Shown here: positions 56,344 to 64,000 of the stretch, in pieces
How the letters are laid out: each line of letters begins with the position of its first letter
Numbering within the stretch: the stretch's first letter is position 1
Assembly (NCBI RefSeq): GCF_025840185.1
Contig: NZ_JAMPJU010000001.1
Coordinates: forward strand, 186,001 to 250,000
Source: Brenneria izbisi
GTDB lineage: Bacteria > Pseudomonadota > Gammaproteobacteria > Enterobacterales > Enterobacteriaceae
Direction: 5' to 3'
Length of the DNA: 64,000 nucleotides
Notes under the pieces: generated by a model
Told to the model about the DNA's origin: nothing
What the model saw: the letters and a program-made list of their open reading frames with translations, nothing else
The model's database searches: none
Program-made: the position numbers and the translations under genes

Positions 56344-57438
56344 TTACAGCATGATGGTCATCAGGTAGGCGGCGAACAAGGCAAGGTGCGCGCTGCCGCT
56401 GAGTACGTTGGTTCTGCCGGTCGAAAACGTAATGTGGCACAGGATCAGCACCGACAGCATGACGACGATATGCGGCATATCCAGCCCGAAGTTCAGCGAA
56501 CGACCGGTCACCATGGCGATGATCGTCACAGTGGGCACCGTCAGGGAGATAGTCGCCAGTACGGAACCGAAAAACAGGTTCATAGCGCGTTGCACCTGAT
56601 TTTTCAGAACCGCCCGAATCGCGCCTAATCCTTCCGGCGACAAGATCAGCAATGCGACCAGGAAGCCGGTAAACTGTGTGGGCGCGTTCATTTCCGTCAG
56701 CAGTGTTTCCAGCGGCATGGAATTCATTTTGGTTACGCTGATAACCGCAATCAGGTGGATCAGCAACCACACGGTATGCCAGAGCGAACTGTGCGCCGAC
56801 GGCTTGCCGTGATGGTCGTCATCGCCCTCATCCTCATGCTCGTACACAAACAGACTTTGGTGAGTTCGGGTTTGAATCAACAGAAATACGCCGTACATCA
56901 CGGCGGAGATTAGTGCGATGATCAGCGACTGACCGATGCTGAAATTACCATCGGGTAAGGCGCTGGGGAACACCAGCACCAGTACCGCCAGCGGGAAAAT
57001 CGCCATCAGATACTGTTTGATCCCGCTCAGGTTAACGTACTGCGTCGCAAATTTGCGTCCGCCCAGCAGCAGTGCGAAACCCACCAGACCGCCGGTGACA
57101 ATTACGATGATGGAATAGAGTGTGTCGCGCATCAGATCCGGGCCGGCATCGCCTGTCGCCATTAAAGCCGAGATCAGGCTGACTTCAAGGATCACCACCG
57201 ACAGACTGAGAATCAGCGAACCATAAGGTTCGCCCAGCCGATGGGCCAGCACATCGGCATGACGCACAACGCTAAACGCGCTGAAAAGGATACCGGTCAA
57301 CGCCAGCAGATTAATGCCCAGAATAGCGGAGAAATCGTGCGTGCTCCCCCACAGGGACAGGACGATCAAGGCAATAATGGGAAGAATAAGTGAATATTCC
57401 TGATGGCGAGTTTTGACAACCTCGGTGTGAGACTTCAT
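56344..57438 (-). CDS. chaA: Cation:proton antiporter ChaA
   Basis: The 364-residue protein has about 11 membrane segments with the two CaCA-type repeats (GEPYGSLILSLSVVILEVSLI and ILSPEGLGAIRAVLKNQVQRAMNL), each with a conserved acidic residue. An acidic loop (HEDEGDDDHHG) lies in the middle. E. coli ChaA (366) exchanges Na+, K+ or Ca2+ for H+ at alkaline pH. chaB is absent and chaC is about 1.4 kb away. Confidence 0.94.
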   Translation of the reverse strand: MKSHTEVVKTRHQEYSLILPIIALIVLSLWGSTHDFSAILGINLLALTGILFSAFSVVRHADVLAHRLGEPYGSLILSLSVVILEVSLISALMATGDAGPDLMRDTLYSIIVIVTGGLVGFALLLGGRKFATQYVNLSGIKQYLMAIFPLAVLVLVFPSALPDGNFSIGQSLIIALISAVMYGVFLLIQTRTHQSLFVYEHEDEGDDDHHGKPSAHSSLWHTVWLLIHLIAVISVTKMNSMPLETLLTEMNAPTQFTGFLVALLILSPEGLGAIRAVLKNQVQRAMNLFFGSVLATISLTVPTVTIIAMVTGRSLNFGLDMPHIVVMLSVLILCHITFSTGRTNVLSGSAHLALFAAYLMTIML

Positions 57439-57630
57439 TACGGGGGGTTCTCCTTATCCAGAGGAAATAGACTCAGACGCAAAAATAGTACGTCATCAAA
57501 GGCGGCTTTTCTGCAAAAACGTTACTAAAAAGTAGTTATAGCGTAAAAACGCATGATGTAGATTAACAGATTCTCGGTTGCGTGCTGGATTTTTTTACGG
57601 ATTTTTACGCTTTGCCGGGAAATTAAAATG

Positions 57631-57659
57631 AAAAGGGAGAATGTCATTATCTTCTCCCT
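57631..57659 (-). terminator. Terminator of the siderophore-interacting gene
   Basis: AGGGAGAA (57634-57641) and TTCTCCCT (57652-57659) form a perfect eight-base stem; on the minus strand TTTTCATTTT follows. It is about 30 bases beyond the stop. Confidence 0.75.
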
Positions 57660-57690
57660 ATACTAATAATATTAAATGATTTTTTTAAGT

Positions 57691-58524
57691 CTAATCATCA
57701 GGATTATCCATGATATCGTGGCGTTTATGGTGATAATCCTCTTCATTTAACCCTTCTCGCCAGTAAGGTATGGCATAAAGCTGATTCCGTTCACATTTAC
57801 GCTCTTTGCGCACATAACGGCGCAACTGAACCACCAGTCGATCTTCCCCAGCCAGCCAGTAGAATGCATGCGCGGCGTATTCCTCATGCGATAAGGCGCG
57901 AAAGCGGCTGATCACCTCGTCCGTGACTTCGGTTCCGCCGACTATCCAATGCAGATTAATTCGGGCGGGCCGGGCTAAATCGAGAATGTCCGCATTGCTG
58001 TCGACCCGAATAACGGCTTCTCCCTGAGCATCATCCGGTAAATTTTCCAGCAGGGCGGCAATAGCCGGTAATGAGGAGGGATCGCCCGCCAGATAGTAGG
58101 CATGTGCGGGCGGCAACATCGGATGCGGGCCGCCGGGGGATGAAATGCCAAGGTAATCGCCGGGTTGCGCATGACGAGCGAAGCTTACCGCCGGACCAGC
58201 ATGCTCATGCATGGCAAACACGATATCCAGTTCCGCCGCTTCCTGACGGACTGCGCGCAGCGTATAGGTTCGAACGATAGGGCGCGTCTCACCTTCCGGC
58301 CACACCGGGCCGCGTTCGCTGAACGTGGGCAAGGTCGGGATCTGCTGTCCCGGCGGCGGAATGAACAACTTGATATGCGCACCGTGACGATCAGCCGGAT
58401 AATGACGTAACGCTTCGGCGTGAAACGTCACACAGCGTAAATGCGGGGAAATATCACGAACATATTTAACTTGAATCAGAGTTGGATGGGGTGAGCGTTT
58501 GCCCGCAACCGCAGGATTTGCCAT
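57691..58524 (-). CDS. Siderophore-interacting protein, NADPH-dependent ferric-chelate reductase (YqjH/ViuB family)
   Basis: The 277-residue protein has the FAD-binding barrel with RPIVRTYTLRAV (about 80-91) and HAGPAVSFARHAQPGDYLGISSPGG (about 107-131). The NAD(P)-binding part follows (YYLAGDPSSLPAIAALLE) and ends FYWLAGEDRLVVQLRRYVR, as in YqjH and ViuB. Such enzymes reduce ferric siderophores in the cytoplasm to release iron. A Fur box lies 58-76 bases upstream of the start. GGGAGA precedes the ATG. It is a single gene with its own terminator, inserted between chaA and chaC. Confidence 0.92.
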   Translation of the reverse strand: MANPAVAGKRSPHPTLIQVKYVRDISPHLRCVTFHAEALRHYPADRHGAHIKLFIPPPGQQIPTLPTFSERGPVWPEGETRPIVRTYTLRAVRQEAAELDIVFAMHEHAGPAVSFARHAQPGDYLGISSPGGPHPMLPPAHAYYLAGDPSSLPAIAALLENLPDDAQGEAVIRVDSNADILDLARPARINLHWIVGGTEVTDEVISRFRALSHEEYAAHAFYWLAGEDRLVVQLRRYVRKERKCERNQLYAIPYWREGLNEEDYHHKRHDIMDNPDD

Positions 58525-58581
58525 TCATTGTCTCCCTGAGAGGATCACTGGACGTTGAATTATCCATTCTAACATAGAAGT

Positions 58582-58600
58582 GATAATGCTTATCATTTGT
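58582..58600 (-). promoter_or_regulatory. Fur box upstream of the siderophore-interacting gene
   Basis: On the minus strand ACAAATGATAAGCATTATC matches the 19-base Fur consensus at 15 positions and includes the near-palindrome TGATAATGCTTATCA. Confidence 0.8.
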
Positions 58601-58805
58601 TGGCTATAGCGCGGTAAATGTTAACGATAGATGTTTTTGGGCTTTTTGTGATCAATATCAAACTTGATTGCTGAACCAGAAATGAATAATCTCAACTCAA
58701 TGGTTGTTGTAAAAGTAACCAAGCGAAAACCAGTGGATTTTAAGATTGGCGACAATAAACCAGATAGGCGGAAAAAATAGTATGACCGGCCGGGGGTTGT
58801 AAGTA

Positions 58806-59474
58806 GTGTTAACACGCGATTTTTTGCAGAAAGCAGATTGTAGAACGTCTTTTGGTTGTATAGAGGAAACTTTATTACTCACGCCGCAGCAGCGTGCGGC
58901 TTCTCTTGAAAAAACCCTGGCGTGCCGACCGGACGACAGCCCGGTCTGGATCTTCGGTTATGGTTCGCTGATGTGGAATCCGGTGTTTGATGCGGAAGAA
59001 ACCTGTCTGGCGACATTGTACGGCTGGCATCGTGCGTTTTGCTTACGACTGACTGCCGGACGAGGAACCGTGAACTTGCCTGGCCGGATGCTGGCGTTAA
59101 AACCCGGCGGCAAAACCACCGGACTGGCGTTTCGCTTGCCGGAAGCTTCGCTGCGCGAAGATTTGGAGTTGCTGTGGAAACGTGAAATGCTCACGGGCTG
59201 TTATCGTCCGCTTTGGTGTGAACTGCATCAGCAACATGGTGACACTGTCACTGCATTGGTGTTTGTTTCCGAGTCTGAGCATCCGCTGATTGAACAGGAC
59301 ACCTGCATTCAGAAAATTGCGCCGTTGATTGCCCAGGCCAGCGGCCCGTTAGGAACGAACGCGCAGTACCTGTTTGCGTTGGAGCAAGTGTTGCATAACC
59401 ACGGTATGGCGGATAAAGACTTAAGCGAGTTGGCTCAGCGAGTGCGAACGCTACAACAGCAGTGCGGCCAATAG
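58806..59474 (+). CDS. chaC: Glutathione-specific gamma-glutamylcyclotransferase ChaC
   Basis: The 222-residue protein starts LTRDFLQKADCRTSFG like E. coli ChaC (231), from a GTG start. It has the substrate loop VWIFGYGSLMWNP (about 47-59), GWHRAFCLRLTAGRGT and the catalytic Glu in LLWKREMLTGCY. It splits glutathione to 5-oxoproline and Cys-Gly. The C-terminus is about ten residues shorter than E. coli. It is separated from chaA by the iron-chelate reductase gene. Confidence 0.95.
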   Translation: MLTRDFLQKADCRTSFGCIEETLLLTPQQRAASLEKTLACRPDDSPVWIFGYGSLMWNPVFDAEETCLATLYGWHRAFCLRLTAGRGTVNLPGRMLALKPGGKTTGLAFRLPEASLREDLELLWKREMLTGCYRPLWCELHQQHGDTVTALVFVSESEHPLIEQDTCIQKIAPLIAQASGPLGTNAQYLFALEQVLHNHGMADKDLSELAQRVRTLQQQCGQ

Positions 59475-59571
59475 CTGTTGTTTGGCTATGCGGCTAATAG
59501 CAGCGAAACGTTCGGCAGCGGCGTCAGCGAGCGCTATTACGGCCACGCTCGCTGACTTCCTCTTCCGGCTT

Positions 59572-60615
59572 TTACCAGCCTACGCCGATACCCAGGGTGT
59601 ACAAGGTATCATTGACGTTGCCCTGATCACTTTCGATACGGGTACGGGCTACTCTCATACTCATTGAAGACCAGTCGGTCAGTTTGAAACGCAGACCGGC
59701 TTCTGCTTTCAGATACAGCGGCGCGGTGGCGTCAAAGGAGCGGCCCAATTCGCCGTTGGTGAAGGCTTCGATGGTTTTGCTGAACAGATAGCGGTTATAC
59801 GCCCATTTCATACCGCCTGAGTAGAAGTTATCTTCGCCGATATCGCGGTAAACAAAGGTCTGGAAGTTGACCAGCGAAGTCAGCGAGAATGCACCAAGAT
59901 CGTTATCCCAGAACTGATAACCCGGACCAAGACCGAACGAGCGGTTGATTTTGATACTTTCAATCCAGTCGCGTTTGTACTGATAACGGCCTTGCCAGAA
60001 CCAGTGTTCGTCCACGAATTTATCCAGCGCGTATTCACCCGCCGCATTCTTGGTGCTCTCAACGTTATCTTCTTTCGCCAGATGGTAGCTGGCGTCAATG
60101 TTATGACGCCAGGTGCCATGACGTGCCTGGGTGCTCAGGCTGGCATCATAGTTGTCGGTTTCGGTCGAGCTTTTCTTATGCGCCATTCCCGCATCGATAT
60201 TGCCTTTCCAGACGAAATCTTTCACCAACGGCTTTTGCACCACGATAGCGGTAATATCGGAAAGTTGCAGCGTCTGTGGTTCCGTGGCTTGGTTGGAGAT
60301 AGATGGCGTGGCGACGATAGCCCGATTTTCGCCCGCTTTAATCGCCGGATAGAGCACGCCTTCCTGGTAACGCGCCTCCTGAATGATCAACGCCTGATCG
60401 GTTTCAAAGGTTTTCACCTTATCCCAGGAAACGGCGATGGAACCGGCATAATCCGTCGTGATAAATAATTTTCCGCCGTCGAGCAGTGTAATTTTACCGC
60501 TGAGTTGGTCGCCGTTGGTCAACCAGATGGTATCCGCCCGGCTTTGGGCAATACCGGTGGTTGCAAGCGCGATAACCAAACTCAGGGAAGATATTGCGTA
60601 TTTGGATAGTGTCAT
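59572..60615 (-). CDS. DUF481 (YdiY-type) outer-membrane protein
   Basis: The 347-residue protein has a signal peptide (hydrophobic SLSLVIALATTGIAQSRA, cut near residue 27) and a small N-terminal beta domain (DTIWLTNGDQLSGKITLLDGG, about 28-75). A C-terminal DUF481 barrel has alternating patterns and aromatic girdles. The last residue is Trp after GIGVG, a barrel-type end. E. coli YdiY (252) is shorter and lacks most of the N-terminal part. Family members are described as salt-induced outer-membrane proteins; function is unclear. Confidence 0.85.
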   Translation of the reverse strand: MTLSKYAISSLSLVIALATTGIAQSRADTIWLTNGDQLSGKITLLDGGKLFITTDYAGSIAVSWDKVKTFETDQALIIQEARYQEGVLYPAIKAGENRAIVATPSISNQATEPQTLQLSDITAIVVQKPLVKDFVWKGNIDAGMAHKKSSTETDNYDASLSTQARHGTWRHNIDASYHLAKEDNVESTKNAAGEYALDKFVDEHWFWQGRYQYKRDWIESIKINRSFGLGPGYQFWDNDLGAFSLTSLVNFQTFVYRDIGEDNFYSGGMKWAYNRYLFSKTIEAFTNGELGRSFDATAPLYLKAEAGLRFKLTDWSSMSMRVARTRIESDQGNVNDTLYTLGIGVGW

Positions 60616-60806
60616 TTTGCCAGTAAACAGTGGTGACCAGTGTGTTGAACGACGTCATTCGAGACGTACAGCCGATGAATAATGAACCGGTTTTATCCCG
60701 GAACGGCAAACATTAGCAGGAATCAAAGTAAGGCTCTAGCCAAAAACGAAGATTGGTTAGAATGTAAATAGTTATAAAAGTTACCCTTGATGATGAACGG
60801 CTATAA

Positions 60807-60822
60807 TGAGATGTCTATCACA
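60807..60822 (-). promoter_or_regulatory. Candidate CRP site upstream of the DUF481 gene
   Basis: On the minus strand TGTGA-TAGACA-TCTCA matches the CRP consensus at nine of ten key bases. It lies about 190 bases before the DUF481 gene start, rather far, so function is uncertain. Confidence 0.35.
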
Positions 60823-60898
60823 TTTTGAAATCATTGTGACGGCGTTTTTATCGCCCCGAACCGCGGGTTTGAACCAGCGATTCGGGGGAGGAATTCAC

Positions 60899-62179
60899 TT
60901 ATGACGAGGTCTGGGGGCGTGAAGATGCGGTTTGCTGCGTCAGGAACCGTGAGGTCAGGAACTGGCGAACGCGTAACACGATACGCTCCTGGAACAGCAC
61001 GCACAGGGTGACGGTTAATATCAGGAAGATGAGATATCCCATTATGGATAACTGTACCTGTCCGGCAGCGGCAACGCACTGATTCCAGTCGGTAAAGCAG
61101 GCCAGCGGATTGCCTCGCACCAATTGTTCCAGCGTACGAAACAGATTGAACAGCGGTACGTGCAGGGCGAATATCGACAATGAAGCCGCGCCCAGTCGCG
61201 GCGACCAGTGCCGCAGCCATTCGCTATCCGGTTCACGCGCCAGGGCGCAGAGGCAGACCAGCCCAACCTGAGCAGGCAGCAGCAGACCGTTATGCAGCAG
61301 AAAATACCAGTATGCCTCGCCTTTGGTGAATAACCAGGTGGCGACCAGAAAATTGACCAGAATAAACAGTGTTGCGGCGTAACCCTGGCCAGTGGTCAGC
61401 GGCGAACGATTTTGCTGACGATAGCGGCGGAAAAGAGCATAACCCAATATACCGGCCAGGAATTCCGGCAGGCGGAAAATCGGGCCGCGTTGCAACAGCC
61501 CAGTATACGGCATGCCGTATTGCTGTTGCCAAATCACCCAAACAGGCGGCAGCAGGTAGAGCAGGCAGATGATCCCCATCCACAGCCAGGGATGACGACT
61601 GTTCAGCAGACGTGGCGCCAGCAGCGGAAAGGTCAGATAGAAAAAGAACAAGGTGGACAACGACCACAGCGGCGCATTGAAGGTCAGGAAATACGGGTTC
61701 CACGCCTGCAACATCAGCACTTGCAGCAGCGCATTAAACGCCAGTTGCGCGTTGCTCATGTAATGGCGTAGCGTTTGCGGATCTGCGGCTGGATCGTTGG
61801 TGTCATAAATCACGAACCGGGCGCTGGCGACCTGGCCTTCCGGCGGTACTGCCAGCCATTGCATCAATGTCACCACGGCGATCGATGCGATCAGCGCGAT
61901 AATATGAATGGGATAAAGATTGAAGAAACGTTTGGCCCAGAACTGTCGTGCGGGTTCACGTAAACGGCCATCTTTGATGTAAACATGCGCCAATAAAAAA
62001 CCAGATAATACAAAAAATGTGCTGGTAGCAAAAAATCCCATACTGGTGAGCTCGCTCAGGAATGGCACGCGCGCTCGTTGGGGATAAATATGTACTGTGT
62101 GATAGATCATCACGTAGCAACCGAGCAAGAATCGCAGCCACTCCAGCCCGATAAATCGCTCTTTACTGACTTTTTTCAT
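60899..62179 (-). CDS. Acyltransferase family 3 membrane protein (OafA/YrhL-like)
   Basis: The 426-residue inner-membrane protein has about ten membrane segments and the acyltransferase-3 pattern: GLEWLRFLLGCYVMIYHTVH (about 10-29, with the Arg and His typical of the family), STFFVLSGFLLAHVYIKDGRL and FWAKRFFNLYPIHI. Such enzymes O-acetylate or acylate surface sugars, lipids or osmotic glucans. The substrate cannot be told here because no polysaccharide gene is adjacent. ATG 62179 has GAGGAA six bases upstream; an upstream in-frame start lacks one. Confidence 0.88.
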   Translation of the reverse strand: MKKVSKERFIGLEWLRFLLGCYVMIYHTVHIYPQRARVPFLSELTSMGFFATSTFFVLSGFLLAHVYIKDGRLREPARQFWAKRFFNLYPIHIIALIASIAVVTLMQWLAVPPEGQVASARFVIYDTNDPAADPQTLRHYMSNAQLAFNALLQVLMLQAWNPYFLTFNAPLWSLSTLFFFYLTFPLLAPRLLNSRHPWLWMGIICLLYLLPPVWVIWQQQYGMPYTGLLQRGPIFRLPEFLAGILGYALFRRYRQQNRSPLTTGQGYAATLFILVNFLVATWLFTKGEAYWYFLLHNGLLLPAQVGLVCLCALAREPDSEWLRHWSPRLGAASLSIFALHVPLFNLFRTLEQLVRGNPLACFTDWNQCVAAAGQVQLSIMGYLIFLILTVTLCVLFQERIVLRVRQFLTSRFLTQQTASSRPQTSS

Positions 62180-62500
62180 GTCGTTCCTCAACGTTAAGTC
62201 TGTTGATACCGCCAAAGCGCGCTGTAATCGCCTAGTTTAAACGAGAGCCGTATCCCATTAATTAGGATTATGGCTATAAATGCGGTATTTGTTTCGCGTG
62301 TGTTTGTTTTTTGTAACTCTACGTTAAATTTCAGACGACGGAAAGGGCCGACGATGACGCTGATAATGATGGAGCAGACCGGGGATGACAAGCGAAATGA
62401 CATGATACGAGCACGGGATAGAACCGTTTAAGGAAATCATGGATTGCGTTGTGCATACCCTGTACTTATACTGTATAAAAATACAGTTGCATTGCGAGCT
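62180..62500. other. Divergent region between the acyltransferase gene and umuD
   Basis: This stretch of 321 bases holds the promoter of the leftward acyltransferase gene and, at its right end, the SOS-controlled umuD promoter (LexA box listed). A frame starting at 62444 merely extends umuD upstream through the LexA box and is not a real start. Confidence 0.55.
62469..62488 (+). promoter_or_regulatory. LexA box (SOS box) of umuDC
   Basis: TACTGTATAAAAATACAGTT has the invariant CTGT-N8-ACAG core and lies 12 bases before the umuD start. Confidence 0.92.
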
Positions 62501-62920
62501 ATGAAACGATTTATTCCTGAACCTCACCCGGAAATACTGTCCCTCAATCTTTATGCTGAAGCGGTAGCCGCCGGATTTCCCAGTCCGGCCAATGATTATG
62601 TCGAACAGCGAATCGATCTGAATGAGGTGTGCGTTCGCCATCCGGCGGCAACCTACTTTGTTCGGGTATCCGGCCAGTCAATGGTGGATGGCGGCATCCA
62701 CGATGGCGATCTGGTTGTGGTTGATAGCGCATTGCAGGCGCGACACGATGATATCGTTATCGCCGCGCTTGACGGCGAGTTTACCATCAAACGGTTACAG
62801 GTCAGGCCGACGCTGGCGCTGATGCCGATGAACGCCGCCTATGCGCCCATCCCCATTTCCGACAGCGCCAGCCTGGATATCTTCGGGGTAGTGACTTACG
62901 TTATACATGCGACCCGCTAA
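62501..62920 (+). CDS. umuD: DNA polymerase V subunit UmuD
   Basis: The 139-residue protein has the length of E. coli UmuD and starts [18 protein letters not shown]. RecA-stimulated self-cleavage would fall at Ala-Gly in [10 protein letters not shown] (Cys-Gly in E. coli). The catalytic Ser is in [11 protein letters not shown] (about 60) and the Lys in GEFTIKRLQ (about 97). Cleaved UmuD' joins UmuC to make the error-prone polymerase. The umuC start overlaps the stop as TAATG. Confidence 0.96.
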   Translation: MKRFIPEPHPEILSLNLYAEAVAAGFPSPANDYVEQRIDLNEVCVRHPAATYFVRVSGQSMVDGGIHDGDLVVVDSALQARHDDIVIAALDGEFTIKRLQVRPTLALMPMNAAYAPIPISDSASLDIFGVVTYVIHATR

Positions 62921-64000
62921 TGTACGCTTTAGTCGATGTCAATGCGTTTTACGCCAGTTGTGAAAAAGTGTTCAGGCCGGATCTGGTCGGGAAGCCGGTG
63001 ATTGTGCTTAGCAACAACGATGGCTGTGTGATTGCGCGATCCAGCGAGGTCAAGCCGCTGGGAATAAAAATGGGCGCGCCGTTTTTTCAAATCGGCGAAC
63101 TGATCAAAAAGCATAATGTCGCCGTTTTCTCCTCTAATTACGCCTTGTACGCGGATATGTCCGCTCGCGTGATGAGCATTCTGGAAGAAATGGCGCCGGC
63201 GGTGGAAATCTACAGCATCGACGAAGCCTTTCTTGATCTGTCCGGCGTCAGCCATTGTATGGCGATGGAGTCGTTTGCGCGGCAAATTAAGCGGCGGATA
63301 AAGCGCGAGGCGCATCTGAGTGTCGGCGTAGGCATCGCGCCCACCAAAACGCTGGCTAAATTGGCTAATCATGCAGCGAAAACCTGGACGAAAACCGGCG
63401 GCATTGTGGACTTATCCAGTCCGGCGCGACAAGCGAAACTTCTGGCGATTACGCCCGTTGACGATATCTGGGGGATCGGACGGCGACTGGCGCGTAAGCT
63501 GGGGGCAACTGGCATCACCACCGCGCTGAAGCTGGCGCAAAGCGATCTTGCCTATATAAGAAAAACCTTCAGCGTGGTGGTGGAGAGAACCGTCAGAGAA
63601 TTGCGTGGTCAGCCCTGTCTGGACGTAGAGGAACTGACGCCGGTAAAGCAACAAATCCTCTGCTCTCGTTCGTTCAGTTCACGCATCACCGAGTATGCGC
63701 ACTTGCGTCAGGCGGTTTGCCGCTATGCGGAACGGGCGGCGGAAAAACTGAGACATGAACGCCAGTACTGCCGCCAGGTGTCCGTCTTTATCCGCACCAG
63801 TCCGCATGTGGAGCGTGAAGCGTATTATGGCAATCAGGCCACCCGCATGACGCATGTTCCAACCAATGATACCAGGGATATCATTTCACTGGCGATTGAC
63901 GCGTTGGATCACGTCTGGTCGCAGGGATATCGTTATATCAAGGCGGGGGTGGTGTTATCCGATTTTTATGGTCACGGCGTGGCGCAGTTGGATATGTTTG
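62920..64000 (+). CDS. umuC: DNA polymerase V catalytic subunit UmuC, N-terminal 360 residues (runs off the window)
   Basis: From the ATG at 62920 the frame is open to the last base. It encodes the Y-family polymerase start [20 protein letters not shown] (metal-binding Asp6), SNNDGCVIARSSEVKPLGI, the active-site pair in YSIDEAFLDLSG (Asp and Glu, about 101-102), the thumb HhH region WGIGRRLARKLG and the little-finger domain. E. coli UmuC has 422 residues, so about 60 are missing beyond the edge. Translation is coupled to umuD. Confidence 0.95.
   Translation, partial: MYALVDVNAFYASCEKVFRPDLVGKPVIVLSNNDGCVIARSSEVKPLGIKMGAPFFQIGELIKKHNVAVFSSNYALYADMSARVMSILEEMAPAVEIYSIDEAFLDLSGVSHCMAMESFARQIKRRIKREAHLSVGVGIAPTKTLAKLANHAAKTWTKTGGIVDLSSPARQAKLLAITPVDDIWGIGRRLARKLGATGITTALKLAQSDLAYIRKTFSVVVERTVRELRGQPCLDVEELTPVKQQILCSRSFSSRITEYAHLRQAVCRYAERAAEKLRHERQYCRQVSVFIRTSPHVEREAYYGNQATRMTHVPTNDTRDIISLAIDALDHVWSQGYRYIKAGVVLSDFYGHGVAQLDMF

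Noticed and set aside
62444-62500. Upstream-extended umuD start
   Set aside because: The extra 19 codons pass through the LexA box and promoter; ATG 62501 gives the exact family length.

Overview
The window is chromosomal DNA of an enterobacterium. Nearly every housekeeping gene aligns by eye with an Escherichia coli counterpart (rnb, fabI, sapABCDF, pspF/pspABC, ycjXF, tyrR, tpx, mppA, zntB, ttcA, ldhA, ydbH/ynbE, azoR, hrpA, rstAB, dauA, chaA, chaC, umuDC). A secreted family-5 endoglucanase with a Pro-Thr linker and a CBM3-like module (the CelV type known from Pectobacterium), together with an alpha-galactoside operon, points to a plant-associated member of the Pectobacteriaceae (Pectobacterium or Brenneria-like). 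That placement is an inference. I saw no rRNA, tRNA, insertion sequence, prophage or CRISPR array.

Layout. 1-2.7 kb: 5' part of cstA, then rnb. 3.2-7.1 kb: a 946-residue three-domain flavoprotein (OYE-like, FMN_bind, fumarate-reductase-like) with its probable flavinyl transferase ApbE, placed where E. coli has other genes between rnb and fabI. 7.1-13.4 kb: fabI and the complete sapABCDF operon. 13.4-18.2 kb: an accessory block with an iron-type alcohol dehydrogenase behind a perfect CRP site, an unrecognised cysteine-free protein, the small RNA RyhB behind a Fur box, and the cellulase. 18.3-25.3 kb: pspF, the sigma54-driven pspABC (no pspD), ycjXF and tyrR. 25.3-32.4 kb: tpx, mppA-zntB, the small RNA FnrS behind an FNR site, ttcA, a flavin-reductase-like gene, a DUF333 lipoprotein and ldhA. 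32.5-42.1 kb: aer, ydbH-ynbE (no ydbL), azoR, hrpA. 42.2-46.5 kb: an EcsC-family protein, a GAF/degenerate-GGDEF/EAL protein, ydgD, a 26-codon ydgU and asr. 46.7-51.7 kb: rafA-rafB-type galactoside operon with a divergent LacI-type repressor. 51.6-57.4 kb: rstBA, an unrecognised 139-residue protein, dauA and chaA. 57.7-64 kb: a Fur-boxed siderophore-interacting reductase, chaC, a DUF481 outer-membrane protein, an acyltransferase, and an SOS-controlled umuDC (umuC runs off the end).

How the parts connect. Anaerobic and redox functions recur: the flavoprotein/ApbE pair, ldhA, FnrS, aer, adh. Iron control appears twice (RyhB and the ferric-chelate reductase, each with a Fur box). Envelope stress and lipid homeostasis appear as psp, ydbH-ynbE and sap. 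The RstA-RstB system lies about 5 kb from its classic target asr, whose upstream region carries an RstA-box match inside a triple 16-bp repeat, while rstA has a candidate PhoP box. The galactoside operon sits exactly between asr and rstB, and its repressor gene overlaps the 3' end of rstB, so it looks inserted there.

The least explained items are the flavoprotein/ApbE substrate, the 290-residue protein next to ryhB, the 139-residue protein next to rstA, and the triplicated start region of the LacI-type repressor.
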